Positions 22,378-32,890 are shown, numbered from the stretch's first letter. The stretch is 64,000 bases of DNA from Lepidostoma basale (GCA_022606425.2 JAHDVF020000527.1:620001-684000); one strand, 5' to 3'. The notes: generated by a model from the sequence alone, not told the origin. Numbers and translations: made by a program.

Positions 22378-22506
22378 TAAGCTATTGATTATCATGATAT
22401 GGGAAAGGTAGCAAAATAGTCTAGACCAAAGATAGCGTGATTTTTTCTTTCACACTGTCATCACCGGGAATCAAACCCGGGACCGTTTACTCTGCCACGA
22501 AGGCCG
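22378..22506 (-). mobile_element. tRNA-derived SINE-A copy
   Basis: On the minus strand, GGTCCCGGGTTTGATTCC (box B and T-arm) follows GGCAGAGTAAACG. Downstream come GATGACAGTGTG, TCTTTGGTCT, GCTACCTTTCCCATATCATG and AATAGCTT. The body matches the better copies at 42936 and 58404. It lies 126 bases from the homeodomain exon at 22632, on the same strand as the gene. Confidence 0.7.
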
Positions 22507-22631
22507 TCGATGAATTGTATAAGAAATTTGAAAAATAAATAATGATCCCCAAATTATTATTTTGATTATTAAGATTATTAAAACATATCAAGAACTGGTA
22601 AAATAAAAACATTTAGTTAAAAGCGACAAAC

Positions 22632-22784
22632 CTTTTTCTAAGCTGTCTATTTGTTCGTTGGTGAAGGACGTTCTGTTTCTCTGGAGTTTCCTCTTTAGCC
22701 TCAACCTCATCTGCGAATCCTCGTCTCCTGACGATGCGTGTTCACTGTTGCCATCAGATCCTGTCTCCGAATGATGCATTAGAT
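22632..22784 (-). CDS. toy: Pax6-family exon: acidic linker and homeodomain residues 1-18
   Basis: Second visible coding exon (153 bases, phase 1 in, phase 1 out). It opens after a CCAG acceptor with the second and third bases of a codon. Joined to the G left by the exon at 49705 this makes Asp, giving [14 protein letters not shown] across the junction. An acidic Ser/Asp-rich stretch follows, then QMRLRLKRK and the homeodomain N-terminal arm and helix 1 ([18 protein letters not shown]). The donor is AAAAAG then GT at the complement of 22630-22631. RLRLKRK and [10 protein letters not shown] resemble Drosophila toy more than eyeless, which from memory has RLILKRK and TNDQ; this paralogue call is less certain than the family. 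The phase match to the exon 27 kb upstream shows that no extra coding exon is required between them. Confidence 0.95.
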
Positions 22785-22959
22785 CTGGAATGAAGATAAA
22801 TATATATGTTCATAAACGCATTTGTACTTAAATCAAAAACAAAATTATAGAAACAGATCGGAACCATTTTACAATCAGCAAACAAATCATTTTAATACAT
22901 GAATCTTATCTAAGACATGAATCTAAATGTGTCCTTCCAGGTAACACCAATATATTGTA

Positions 22960-23180
22960 ATTAATACGAATGAAAGGTCTGTTTTCATTCGCATTATTTG
23001 AATTGGTGCTCTAGAAGTCTAATTATAATTTTATGTGAAGGATATGCTTTGCCTGTTTAAGACGTTATCAAATGTTTCGAAAATGACATTTGATAATGCT
23101 TTGGGCAGACGAAACAAGTCATTAACATATTTATAATTAAATTTCAAGAAAACAGATGTTTTTAATAGTATCAATTATTT
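22960..23180. repeat. Inverted repeat with hammerhead-like core (TTGATAATGC family)
   Basis: Arms extend from ATTAATACGAATGAAA to its complement. The plus core at 23090-23119 reads TTGATAATGC, GCAGAC hairpin, GAA, ACAAGT, C. The left arm near 23050 has the mirrored TTATCAAATG. Confidence 0.45.
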
Positions 23181-23308
23181 AATACGAAGTTTAACGACAA
23201 CATAGCTAAAAAAACAATAAATACTAATATAGGAATTAGTATAACTAGTTTTGTTTTTATATATGGGTAGGTAGGTACGTATTTGCGTAAGCAAATAAAA
23301 TTATTTAT

Positions 23309-23625
23309 AAAAGGAATATAAGAGGAAATATGTTTTTTTTATTATTTCTTGAACAATGGCATAAAACTCCATATTAAATAATTAATACAAATGACAACGT
23401 CTATTTTCTAGAAAATATTTTATGGGAATAACATGTATCGCCTTACTAAGGCATTGCAAATATTTAATAATGCCTTAGCAAGGCGAAACATGTCATTCCC
23501 ATTTAAATAATAAAACTTGTAGAAAACAGACATTTTCATTTGTATTAATTATTTAATAGGGAGTTTTATGTCACTGTTCAAGAAATAATATAAAAACATA
23601 TTCCCTCTTATATTCCTTTTAATAT
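23309..23625. repeat. Long inverted repeat with two hammerhead-like cores
   Basis: Outer ends AAAAGGAATATAAGAGG and TCTTATATTCCTTTT. Minus core 23431-23458 and plus core 23462-23494. Plus: TAATAAT, GCCTT, loop AGC, AAGGC, GAA, ACATGT, C. GAACAATG near the outer ends is shared with many copies of this family (27970, 49190, 51915). Confidence 0.55.
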
Positions 23626-23933
23626 AATTTAATATATAATATAAACATTGTAAAGACTGTAAACACAACGGATGACGCAATATTTATTCTTACACGTAAG
23701 TGAGTCCACCCCTAACTAATTGTAATCCCCTTGAGATAATCTAATAACGTAATGTTCGGCAACTCTAATGATAATCTCATAGAGAAAGTGCATTAGTGTA
23801 CCGTGCAGTGCATTGGGGCACATTATGATTCGTATGAAATACGGAAATGCGTTTATATTTTTGTAATAAATTGAATCAATCGGATATGTTTAATATATGA
23901 AGAAAATCACAAAAACTTCTATATTCGCTTTCT

Positions 23934-24046
23934 AACTAACTAGCCAACACACCGAAATAGGCAGAAAGAATGGACTGTCACACTTTTATTTCCTGGCATA
24001 TTTCTCTCGCTTCCTCAACATTTATACATCGTGTCATCCCTTCCGG
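23934..24046 (-). mobile_element. LINE-1 3' fragment
   Basis: CTAACTAACTAGCCAACACA is the tail complement. It continues through the final codons to the TTTATACATCGTGTCATC block, where it stops. LINE-3 sequence begins within 15 bases. Confidence 0.6.
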
Positions 24047-24059
24047 GAAGCTAGTTTTT

Positions 24060-24540
24060 ACAATTCTTCTTCTTCTTCTTCTTCGTCAGCCCTTATCGGT
24101 CCACTGCTGGACATAGGCCTCCTCCCTTCCCTTCCACTCGTCTCTATCTCCTGCCAGCCGTAGCCACATTTCCCCCCCCCCCACGGCACCAATGTAGTCG
24201 GCCCACCTTTTTGCGGCCTGCCGACGATTCTCCTATTCTCCCATGGTCTCCACCTTATTATTTTCTGGGTCCATCTATCCTCACTCTGTCTTGCCACATG
24301 ACCCGCCCATTGCCACTTCAGTCTCGCTAGTCGTTCCATGATGTCCGTTATTTTTGTTCGGCATCTAATCTCCTCATTTCTCATTCTATCTCGGAGACTG
24401 ACGGCGAGCATATGTCTTTCCATGGAACGCTGCGTGACTCTCAATCTTTCTACATTTCTCTTGGCGAGGGTCACAGTTTCCATCCCATACGTCATCACCG
24501 GCAGTATGCATGAATCATAATTAGTTTTTACAATCAACTT
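24060..24540 (-). mobile_element. LINE-3 C-terminal fragment (best copy)
   Basis: Encodes ILPVMTYGMETVTLAKRNVE, then VTQRSMERHMLAVSLRDRMR, LARLKWQWAGHVARQSEDRW and NRRIVGRPQK: the region after the reverse transcriptase of an RTE-like element that I recognise from many insect genomes. A C-run at 24172-24181 causes a frameshift in the last third. It ends in a GAA repeat (complement of TTCTTCTTCTTCTTC at 24065-24082). Confidence 0.75.
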
Positions 24541-24587
24541 AAAGTAAATATTGTTATGTGAACTTTATACATAATTTATTCGACCAC

Positions 24588-24628
24588 CAGTCTGTCAATG
24601 CCAGCCAGCTTGGCGAAACCGGTCGCTG
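24588..24628 (+). ncRNA. Hammerhead-like core (ACCGGT family)
   Basis: CAGT pairs with GCTG (24625-24628) as a 4-pair stem I including one G-T. The core is CTGTCAA plus T, stem II GCCAG with CTTGGC, then GAA, the perfect palindrome ACCGGT, and C. Core bases differ from CTGATGA, so activity is doubtful. Confidence 0.45.
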
Positions 24629-24819
24629 TCAAAATAAAGACAAAAGTGAAAGTAGTTACTAAAAACAACGATTTATTTAATTATTACATAATTTATTGAT
24701 AAACTATTGAAAAGTTAACTTATCGTATTTAAATGAATATACTGTATTTATGGATTTGAACAAAAGCTCGTTTCAAAACAGAGTTGCACCCTTCAAAATA
24801 ATTTATATTTTTACTTGCA

Positions 24820-25020
24820 GAAGTATCAGTTGCATCACAAGTGTTCTTATTATTTCATGTATTTAAACGGCAATGTTCCACAACGGATATCACCCCCTTA
24901 TATTAGACGCAATAAACAAATTGTCGGTAACTACCCCTTACATCAGAAGCAACCCCTATTCGCGTCCTCTCAACTGCATCATGACGGGGCGGGGGTGTCA
25001 AACTCAAATTGATTTATCTT
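24820..25020. other. Single-copy island
   Basis: Moderately GC-rich part with CATCATGACGGGGCGGGGG and AAACGGCAATGTTCC. No recognisable ORF. It lies in the giant intron. 24640-24820 and 25020-25490 are AT-rich without elements apart from a small duplicated CAGAAACTAGAC-type word at 25395-25435. Confidence 0.25.
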
Positions 25021-25494
25021 ATTAAATGAATGCAATTTATATCCCATGTATTGTTGATTGTGATTGCATTAGGTGTAATCCACACACTTCATTGCCTTTA
25101 TTAAATAAAATATCTTAATTCATATTTATATTTATTGATAAATTAAAGGCACGAAGTTCTATCCAATATTATAAGCAATTGTTTGAAACTCTACTTCATA
25201 ACAAATATTTGAAAAAGTGTACACAAACTTTATCATATTTTATTTTTCATACATTTTTTTTCACTTTTGAGTTTATTTTTCTCAAAGTGTTTTGAAAGTT
25301 TGATACATTCATCATAAAAAAATGACATAAACTCATTCGTAAGTTTATATTATTCTTCCAATTATGAAGGTATTAAACATTACAAACATTTCGGAGAAAC
25401 TAGACAATAATAAATTCTGCAGAAACTAGACTATGATAATTTTATTTTATATATCAACTGATAAATTTAAAATAAATTAAAAATCAATGTTAAT

Positions 25495-25757
25495 TCAAAA
25501 ACTTTGTTTTATATCGCAAATTGTATTTATTTTACTTTACGACAGCTGTTTCATCAACAAATGTTGACATCATCAGGTGTTACAAAAATATATATCAAAT
25601 GTCAAATTTTCGTAATTTTTCGAATCTTTACGAAAATTTGACATTTGATATATATTTTTGTAACACCTGATGATGTCAACATTGGTTGATGAAACAGCTG
25701 TCGTAAAGTAAAATAAATACAATTTGTGATATAAAACAAAGTTTTTGAATTAACAGT
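25495..25757. repeat. Complete, near-perfect hammerhead-like inverted repeat (ACAGCTGT family)
   Basis: The best-preserved copy of this family. Outer ends are AAAACTTTGTTTTATATCGC and its complement. Cores: 25540-25576 (minus) and 25668-25706 (plus), both CTGATGA with T and palindrome ACAGCTGT then C. The arms are joined through TTTTCGTAATTTTTCG with almost no spacer. The plus stem II is GTCAAC with GTTGAT, ending in a G-T pair. Confidence 0.65.
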
Positions 25758-25764
25758 TATCTTC

Positions 25765-26455
25765 TTCTCTGGTTTCAATCCTGGGATTGGTTTGCAGCAA
25801 TTTCCTCTATTATTCTCTTCCATTCTTCCCTGTCTTGTGCGGCTCTTTTGAAATCTGCATATGATGAGCAGCGCACGTCCACCAACAGGTCCTCCAGGTA
25901 CTCTCGGCGTGGGCGTCCCCTAGAGTTTGTCCCCTCGGTCATACCCTCCATTATGGCATGCAAGAGACCTTCTTGACGTATTACATGGCCGATCCATCTT
26001 GCACGCCTTTCGGACAAGGTCCTGAGCAGGTGCCTTCCTCCTTCGATTCCTTGAAGAACTTCCTCATTCGTGATGTGGTCTCTCCAGGAAATTCCAAAGA
26101 GTCTTCTATAGGACCACATCTCAAAAGCCTCTAGTCTCCGCTTATTCCTTTCGGATAGGCACCATGTCTCACAGCCGTACATCAAGACACTCCATACATA
26201 GGTATTGATGAGGAGTATTCTCAGTTTTAGGTCTATATTATTTTATTCTATTATTTTCGACATTTTATTAAATGCAAGCCTAGCCTGATGTATACGGCTG
26301 TCGACCTCGCTCTTAGACCGACCTCCCATGTTATTTTGCTCCCGAGGTAGACAAACCCCTTGGTGTTCTTTAGTGGAACTCCTGACATCACTACTCTCAT
26401 CTGATGTTGCGTTCGGCGTTCACCAGCTTTGTTTTGTCCTTATTTATCTACATAT
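25765..26455 (-). mobile_element. LINE-2 C-terminal fragment (best copy)
   Basis: The minus strand encodes, from 26420 down, LKNTKGFVYLGSK, then SKSEVDSRIHQARLAFNK in another frame, VLMYGCETWCLSERNKRR, EMWSYRRLFGISWRDHITNE, LSERRARWIGHVIRQEGLLH, SRGRPRREYLEDLLVDVRCS and WKRIIEEIAANQSQD at 25775. At its 5' side it abuts plus-strand reverse-transcriptase sequence of what looks like the same element. Confidence 0.8.
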
Positions 26456-26690
26456 TGCAGTATTCAGGGATGCTCTCTGTCACCTGCTCTTTTTAACGTT
26501 TACATACAGAATGCGATTGACGACTTGAGAGAGAGAATGAGTCACAGAGAAGGTGTAAGGATACACGGGCAAAAGATAGACATGATAAGGTTTGCTGACG
26601 ATATTGCTATGGTTGCTGAAAGTGAGGAGGAACTGCAGGAGGCCTTAGAAACTTTGCAAGACATTCTTCAAGATAACAGTTATAAAATGT
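26455..26690 (+). mobile_element. Reverse-transcriptase palm fragment, inverted relative to its neighbour
   Basis: Encodes SIQGCSLSPALFNVYIQN, RERMSHREGVRIHGQK and MIRFADDIAMVAESEEELQE, then LETLQDILQD. QG.SLSP.LFN and FADD are reverse-transcriptase motifs 4 and 5 (the usual YADD Tyr is Phe, as in many LINEs). Its natural continuation, from the end of the palm to FVYLGS, lies on the opposite strand at 26455 and below. Confidence 0.8.
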
Positions 26691-26999
26691 TAAAATATCA
26701 TAGTGTTTCGGACAAATAAATGGACTTTTTAAAAAATCAATATTTTAAATCATAACAAAACATATAACGTATTTACTAACCTAATTTATAATTTTTTTTA
26801 TAGATATCCATGAAGGTATAAGACATTCAAAACAATTTCGGAAAAATATACAGCAAACCAATAAATTCAAATGTAGAAATAACAATGTTGTATATATACT
26901 CGTATATATTTTTAAATTATGTTATTACTTGTATACATTTCAAATTAATTTGTTGTAGTCGTCGTAGAAAACAACGAATGAACGAATGGTATAAATGTA

Positions 27000-27560
27000 A
27001 TGAAATTCAGCTTGTATATTTTCCTCACAGTTCGTACCGCTCTTATAGTGAACCGTAATTATTACAAGTCCCGCGCCATTAATAACGCAGAGGCACACAA
27101 TTTTATTATTTTCCACGGCGGCCGTTCTTTCCGAGATATCAAACAAAAAATATCTCCAACAGACGATCTCTAACCTTCCCCAAACAAGATGTAGGCAACA
27201 GGAAGAGAGGAGAGAGGGACCCAAATGAAAAAAAGTAAAACGGTAGAAAGGTAGGAATAAAATAAAATGAAATAGAAAAAAAATGAGAAAAATAGCACAA
27301 AGGGACCGACGGCGGAGATAAAACGAAATTGGAATTATCGAAGCGTAAACAACAGTTGTTGGGCGTCTTGGATTCTGTATGTAACTGCTAAGAAAAGGGT
27401 CGAACATTTTTCCAGGGTTTTCACAGAAGGAAATCTGACGGAGAGACAACAAAGCTTGGCCTACGCCGGCCAGCGTCGCGGCTACCCGCCCAGAGATATC
27501 TTGATGTCAAGTCGTCGTTCAAATAGATTTTAAGAGCGCGAGCCTCACTCGTGCTTTGAT
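27000..27560. other. Long single-copy, GC-richer island
   Basis: Contains CCGTTCTTTCCGAGATATC, CAGACGATCTCTAACC, a purine-rich tract at 27200-27310 and GGCCTACGCCGGCCAGCGTC. A 170-codon minus ORF (26940-27452) shows no domain, signal or coding-like composition and I do not call it a gene. Candidate regulatory DNA. 27560-28120 is AT-rich, with a decayed TTGATAATGCC-type repeat at 27960-28060. Confidence 0.3.
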
Positions 27561-28127
27561 GGATCTTCATCGATTAATCTTATAGTTATGTGACATATTA
27601 TTCGATGTCATAAGTGCCATAAACGCTTGTGGCCCGCGTACTTTTTTTAACTTAACCTAACAAGTTTAAAATTTCCAGTTTACTGGTTTTAGTTTATTAA
27701 ATACATAATTAAAAAATTAAAGACGATTTGGTATGATTTGCTATTTTAATTTTATATTTACAAAGTATCCAATCAAATCAATTTATTTTCTTAAAAGATA
27801 TTACAAACAATTTTTATATTAGGTGTTTATATTATATTATAGTTTAAGACATCTATTGAGAACAGGTAAAATATAACAAATATATAATACCAGGAATGCT
27901 TTATTAGCTTACGAACGAAGTAATTAGTTTATACCTAGAAAAATTAGGTGGACAATATTTTATTAATTGTTTCTTGAACAATGATGTGAAACATTTTTTT
28001 TGTTACATATTATGGGCATTGCATATTTTGGCTTGTTAAGGCATATCGCCAAAAGGAAAATATCTTAAACTTTGATACGAAGCCATTACTAAGTGATTTG
28101 AAATATTAAAAAATAAAATTAAACAAC

Positions 28128-28440
28128 ACATGGAAAGAATGAGTGAAGACAGAATGGTTTGGACACATGGAAAGAATGAGTGAAGACAGAATGGTAAAGA
28201 AGGTATATGTAAACGGCGTGAACGGAGCTAGAAATAGAGGAAGGCCGAGGAAAACGTGGCACGATCAAATCAATCAAATATTGAATGTCGGTCACGTGAG
28301 GAGTCGGAAAAATCGACGTGCGTGCATGACAAGATGTATGAATGTAGAGGAAGCGAGAGACGTATGTCAGGACAGAACAGTGTGGCGTTCCATTTTTTCT
28401 GCCTACCCCTCCGGGGAGACGGCGTGATGGTAAGTTAGTT
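28128..28440 (+). mobile_element. LINE-1 C-terminal fragment with short duplication at its 5' end
   Basis: Encodes MERMSEDRMVKKVYVNGVNG, then GRPRKTWHDQINQILNVGHV, RACMTRCMNVEEARDVCQDR and SAYPSGETA, a clean open frame of about 94 codons. GGAAAGAATGAGTGAAGACA is present twice (28133 and 28167), a direct duplication near the truncation point. Tail GGTAAGTTAG. Confidence 0.8.
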
Positions 28441-28469
28441 TTTAGTAAATTAAACAATTTATCACTTAT

Positions 28470-28625
28470 TATAAATCACTTTATTTGAGTAAATAGGGCC
28501 AACCAGTTTCACTTTGTAGCCTGCTTCCTCAGGCCTAAACACAAACTGTTATACACAACAGTTTGTATATAACTATGAGGAACCTCGTAACAGAATAAAT
28601 AAAGTGGTTTATACTAAGTGATAAA
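28470..28625. repeat. Inverted repeat with hammerhead-like core (CCACTTTATT family)
   Basis: Ends TATCACTTATTATAAA(T)CAC and AGTGGTTTATACTAAGTG. The minus core at 28501-28532 reads CTGAGGA, A, GCAGG, loop, a weak partner, GAA, ACTGGT, T. The right arm (28573-28600) has lost the core. Confidence 0.5.
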
Positions 28626-28965
28626 GTGTTTAATTTTATTTACATATATTTTAAACTTTTAGACAAAATTTGACGAACATTCGAAGAAAACATATGAAGT
28701 TTTCATTCATATGGTAATTGAATATATTTTACTTTGTTATGTTTAAAACATTACGTCAACTACGTTAATGAAGCAGTCATTAAACTTGTGAATGTTTTAA
28801 TATTAAATTCAAATAAAAATTAGACGAAAAAATACAACCATGATAAACTATTTGAATGAATTTTCAGCAGAGCTTAAGCTCTGCTGATATCTTATTTAAA
28901 AAAAATTCTACTAATTAATCTTAATATAAAATATATAAACTAGATAATAATAAATAATAAATAGG

Positions 28966-29170
28966 ATAGTGCCAGGATAGAGTAGTGTGTGGGTCCATTC
29001 TCTCTGCCTACTCTGCATACTCCTTATCAAGACCTATCTATGTATGGAGTCTCTTGATGTACGGCTGCGATACACGGTGTCTATCCGAAAGAGATAAACG
29101 GAGGCATTTGAGATGTGGTTCTATAGAAAACAATTAGGAATTTCCTGGAGAAACGGCGTAATGGTTTGTT
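28966..29170 (+). mobile_element. LINE-1/LINE-2 chimera
   Basis: GCCAGGATAGAGTAGTGTG with CATTCTCTCTGCC (28971-29010) is LINE-1 C-terminal sequence. It is followed by 29020-29150 encoding LINE-2 (a CTAAI.GVYPKE-like stretch, then EMW and GISW equivalents), and then GAAACGGCGTAATGGTTTG, which is the LINE-1 end again. A LINE-2 piece therefore replaces a few bases inside the LINE-1 terminus. Confidence 0.6.
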
Positions 29171-29339
29171 TGTTTGTTTTTTTTATCAAATATAAACAAC
29201 TACAACTAAGGTATTTATAGCATTCCAAGAATCAGCGAATATTTTAGACTTTGCTACAAATCAACCCATGGGATTGAATCTTAAAAACAAAAACAAAAAT
29301 GAGTCAAACATATCTCTAATATACTTTTCTAAATATTAA

Positions 29340-29870
29340 ACAAACAATAAGGAATTCCATATCCTTCTTCATGTTTTACCAAATAAACTGAGTGTCGATC
29401 TTCATTTTGCTTTCCTCCTGATTGGATTTAGCATAAGCCGGCGGGATTCAACTCAAACAAAATTCAAAAGCAGGTTTAAAGTTCCCCGACTAAACGCATT
29501 AATATCTGAACACATTTCAATGCACTAAGCTTCTCTGTATAAATTATAAAAGGATCCCCATACAGACGCGGAAATTAAACGAAAACTACCCCAGTACTTG
29601 CACCACGCACAATATTTTCATCTATTTCGTTTAACGAACCAAGGGGTAGATATTATATATAAAGTAATGGGGTCGGGAGGCGCATGCGTCCAATGCACCC
29701 CTCGATTCTGGGTACATCCTTAGAGCAATGCGAAAAACAGTGCGGGTGAGTTTTCCAAAGGCATTTCTTTTCTTCTGTCCTCTGTGACGGGGATGAATAA
29801 GGCTTTACCACTTGGAGGGGGTTATAAACGTTTTGGGGATGTTTAGTGCCATAGTATCGATACAGGTTGT
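29340..29870. other. Single-copy island in the giant intron
   Basis: Contains GGCGGGATTCAACTC, GGGTCGGGAGGCGCATGCG, CAATGCACCCCTCGATTCTG and GGCTTTACCACTTGGAGGGG. No ORF or repeat match. It is one of the longer stretches without mobile DNA signatures. 29930-30020 next to it holds a small inverted repeat (TGTTTTACTTTGTAAC with TTACAAAGTAAAATA). 30030-30650 has nothing recognised. Confidence 0.3.
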
Positions 29871-30654
29871 TGCGTCAACACAGGCATAGTGCTATTTTAT
29901 ATTTTACATACTAATCTCAAGAAATCGATTAATTTAAATACTATTTGTTATTAAACAAAATATGTTTTACTTTGTAACATAAGACTATAATGATCGTTGT
30001 ATTACAAAGTAAAATATATTGTTCAATTATGAATCTGCAACATAAAGTAATGATAAATGTAGAAGAAAAACTGCTCGTTATGCTCGAAAAACCGCTCGAA
30101 AATCAGCACATTTACGCACGTATTATATACACGTATTAAAGCTCCACTAATGTTTAAAAATAACTGTCGCAATGAAACTATAAACGATATAAATACAATA
30201 CGTTAAATGGATTTAACGTACATGATTCACGCATTTAACATATGAAGAAAAACGGCGAATAATTAAATAGAAGAGTCTCCATTCTGGAAAATAAACTAAA
30301 TCTAGTAAATTGACTTTTTAATTTTTTTTTTAATATATTGTATCCTAGACTTGGCAATTGAACGAATTGTGGTGTTTTAATTGTAATTTAAACAATGGCG
30401 AGAAATTTCATATCAAGTAATTGTTATAGAGGAAAAACGTACGTTTCCTAGAATAATAATGATATATTAACATATTGGATTATTTATAGACACCATTTTT
30501 ATGAATTAATCATCTCAAGGGCACTCTAGAAAATGCTTCGTTTTATCAACTAGTTAAAAAGTAAGCATGTTTAATATGAGGGCTGCACCTGACGTAGTAC
30601 AACATAGAAGTTAAATTATATTATATATGAGAGCCACTCCTATACGAGTATAAT

Positions 30655-31085
30655 ACGCCTCATCAAGACCTATGTATGGAGTATCTTGATGTACGGCTGC
30701 GAGACATGGTGCTTATCCGAAAGAGATAAACGGAGACTAGAGGCTTTTGAGATTAGGTCCTATAGAATACTGTTAGGAATTTCCTGGAGAGACCACATAA
30801 CAAATGAGGAGATTCTCCAAATAATCGAAGGAGGAAGGCACTTGCTCACGACCTTGTCCGAAAGACCATGTAATACGACAAGAAGACCTCTTGCATGCCA
30901 TAATGGAGGGTATGACTGAGGGGACAAACTCTAGGGGACGCTCACGCCGAGAGTACCTGAAGAACTTGTTGGTGGACGTGCGCTGCTCATCATATGCAGA
31001 TTTCAAAAGAGCCGCATAAGACAGGGAAGAAAGGAAGAGAAGAATAGAGGAAATTGCTGCAAACCCATCCCAGGATTGAAACCAG
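30655..31085 (+). mobile_element. LINE-2 C-terminal fragment
   Basis: Encodes MYGCETWCLSERDKRRLEAF, RSYRILLGISWRDHITNEE and GGRHLLTTLSER, after which a deletion shifts the frame (LACHNGGYD). The downstream part still matches EYL..LLVDVRCSSY in another frame. It ends with the ATTGAAACCAGAGAGAG tail. It belongs to the same family as 25765-26455. Confidence 0.75.
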
Positions 31086-31799
31086 AGAGAGAGAGATGAA
31101 TGACACTTATTTCATCTTGGGCCTTATCAAACATCAATGGTATTATCAAACATTTGATTTTCAATCGATTTCATATGGATTTTTTTTACATATTTTGTCA
31201 TTCAAATATCTTTGCGTCAAAAAATAATCAATCAACTATTTTTTACCGTTGAATTTGCTACGAGCATTTTGTCAACATGGTTGTAAGATCGTTCTGATAC
31301 TAGAATTAAATTGGAGGGCTGGACCACTTGCTGCTATCTTTAGGGGACGGGAAATAGCCTCACATGTGAACAGGCATTTTCATTCCATAGCCTCACTCAT
31401 TTATGCTACGAAGGGGAAGTCACAATACTAGCGCACGCCCCTATTTTTGTTTGTAGCTTATTTGAGGAGGAAAGTCCGCTACGCTAGGGTGGAAAACAGT
31501 TTTTTTATTGTGCCGTGTTTAATTTAGTAATGCGAATTTGTAATTCGTATAATTTTGATACTTTTATCAAAATTTTCAATTGTTTCAATCATTAGTAGTA
31601 AACATGTGCATAAAATAGACACAAAACAAATAATAATATGTACCTATAATAATAATAAATAAATAAATGTGAAGTTTCACCTTTGTGATTATTAAATAAC
31701 ATTTATTTTTATTTTTATAAAAGACCAAGGATTTAAATCAATGATATTAGAATATATTTTTACAATTTCAATGTGAGCAGAAAACAGCTCATTATTATG

Positions 31800-31888
31800 A
31801 AGAAGGAATCTGGTCGTGTCCAGGCTTGAACCCAGGTCCCCTGGATCAGAAGCTAAGCGTTCTATCTCCTAGACCACCACCCGATCTC
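31800..31888 (-). mobile_element. tRNA-derived SINE-B copy
   Basis: The minus strand has TGGTGGTCTAGGAGATAGAA (box A-like), then CCAGGGGACCTGGGTTCAAG (T-arm, box B). It looks like a tRNA but the acceptor stem is not complementary and a relative at 59075-59145 diverges within the anticodon arm. I therefore call it SINE, not a tRNA gene. Confidence 0.5.
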
Positions 31889-31994
31889 TCAGATGTAATA
31901 ATAAGATTGATGTATAAATAATATGAATAAAACACGCATATTTTCATAAATAATTAATGTAAAAAATATTTTTAAAACATTTTCATTTGTTTTT

Positions 31995-32130
31995 AGACCA
32001 CTTTATTTTTGTCAAACAAATTGGTGTCGATCCCGGAGGGAGCTTCATCAGACCAATGAAACAAACTGACACTTTGTTTTTTAACCCAGACCAAAAACCA
32101 TTGGTTTGATAAAAAATAAAGTGGTAGTAA
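31995..32130. repeat. Inverted repeat with hammerhead-like core (CCACTTTATT family)
   Basis: Ends TAGACCACTTTATTTTTG and AATAAAGTGG. The minus core at 32015-32051 reads CTGATGA, A, GCTCCC, loop TCC, GGGATC, GACA (GAAA in other copies), then CCAATTTG. The CTGATGA is intact but the GAAA box is mutated. Confidence 0.5.
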
Positions 32131-32199
32131 AATTGTTTAAAAAATATTTTTAATAAAGCCATACCACAAATGAAGTACTCCATACGAAAGTTATATTAT

Positions 32200-32600
32200 A
32201 GTTTATGGGAATGTATTGTTTCGCCTTTCTAAGGAATCATCTGATGTGATTTGATTATGTCTTTGAAAAGTAAAATAACATATGTCATCAGAATGAACTA
32301 TAATAAAACTTTATTCTGTGTTGTAGATGTTTACTATAATACTTTGTGTTGTTACTTACTTAAAAAAAAATTTAATATCAGACATGTTTCGGACTACCCG
32401 GTCCTTCCTCAGTGATATTATGAAGATATTAAAAATATTATAAAATTGTTTACAAATATGATCAGTTTTGATAGATCTGTCTTTTAATGTTAGTGTTGTA
32501 TATACAAAGTATGTAAAAAAGAAAAAGACAAATAAAATGAAAATTCTTGAAAATAGACGTTTTAATATGGAGTTTTGCATCATTGTTCAAGAAACAATAA
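32200..32600. repeat. Two overlapping hammerhead-like half-elements
   Basis: A TTGATAATGC-type minus core at 32215-32243 is decayed. A well-preserved ACATGT-type minus core lies at 32381-32412: CTGAGGA, A, GGAC, loop CGGGTA, GTCC, GAA, ACATGT, C. Its arm continues to ACAAAGTATGTAAAAAAG near 32510, and the TTGATAATGC-type outer part (ATGGAGTTTTGCATCATTG) resumes at 32565. The second element thus appears nested in the first. Confidence 0.5.
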
Positions 32601-32689
32601 ATAATATAGGTGCAATTTGTATATTGTTTGGCAAAAATATGTATTGATTCAAACAATAAACCGTAAACATAGTTAGTATGAAAACGTAC

Positions 32690-32890
32690 AATAAAATCAG
32701 CGTTTCCAAAATGGCGATCCTCTCATTAACTCTAGTTATAATGCTCTCTTACTTCCGGTATTCCCCTCCATTCGTTTTCCCGCCAAAACTCGCAAGGCTA
32801 CTTCCGGGTATCCGAAACTTCCCGTGACTCAAGGGGATTCACTAAAACCCATGAACCGAATGTTTTGGATCCATTTTGCCTGACCTGTAA
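32690..32890. other. Single-copy GC-richer island
   Basis: Contains CCAAAATGGCGATCCTCTC, TTACTTCCGGTATTCC and CTTCCGGGTATCCGAAAC, with several Ets-like CTTCCGG words. No ORF. The CTTCCGG words and AAATGGCG (YY1-like) resemble promoter-type elements, but no transcript can be shown. 32890-33430 is AT-rich and empty. Confidence 0.3.

Noticed and set aside
22440..22500. tRNA gene suggested by a canonical T-arm sequence
   Set aside because: No acceptor stem pairing or anticodon arm, and the flanking body is shared with two other loci, so it is a SINE.
26940..27452. 170-codon minus-strand ORF
   Set aside because: No domain, motif or homology I recognise; Phe/Leu/Ser-rich composition as expected from AT-rich non-coding DNA; overlaps a purine tract. 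Kept only as an island.
31800..31888. tRNA gene on the minus strand
   Set aside because: A- and B-box-like segments are present, but the acceptor ends do not pair and a diverged second copy exists at 59075. SINE is the better call.
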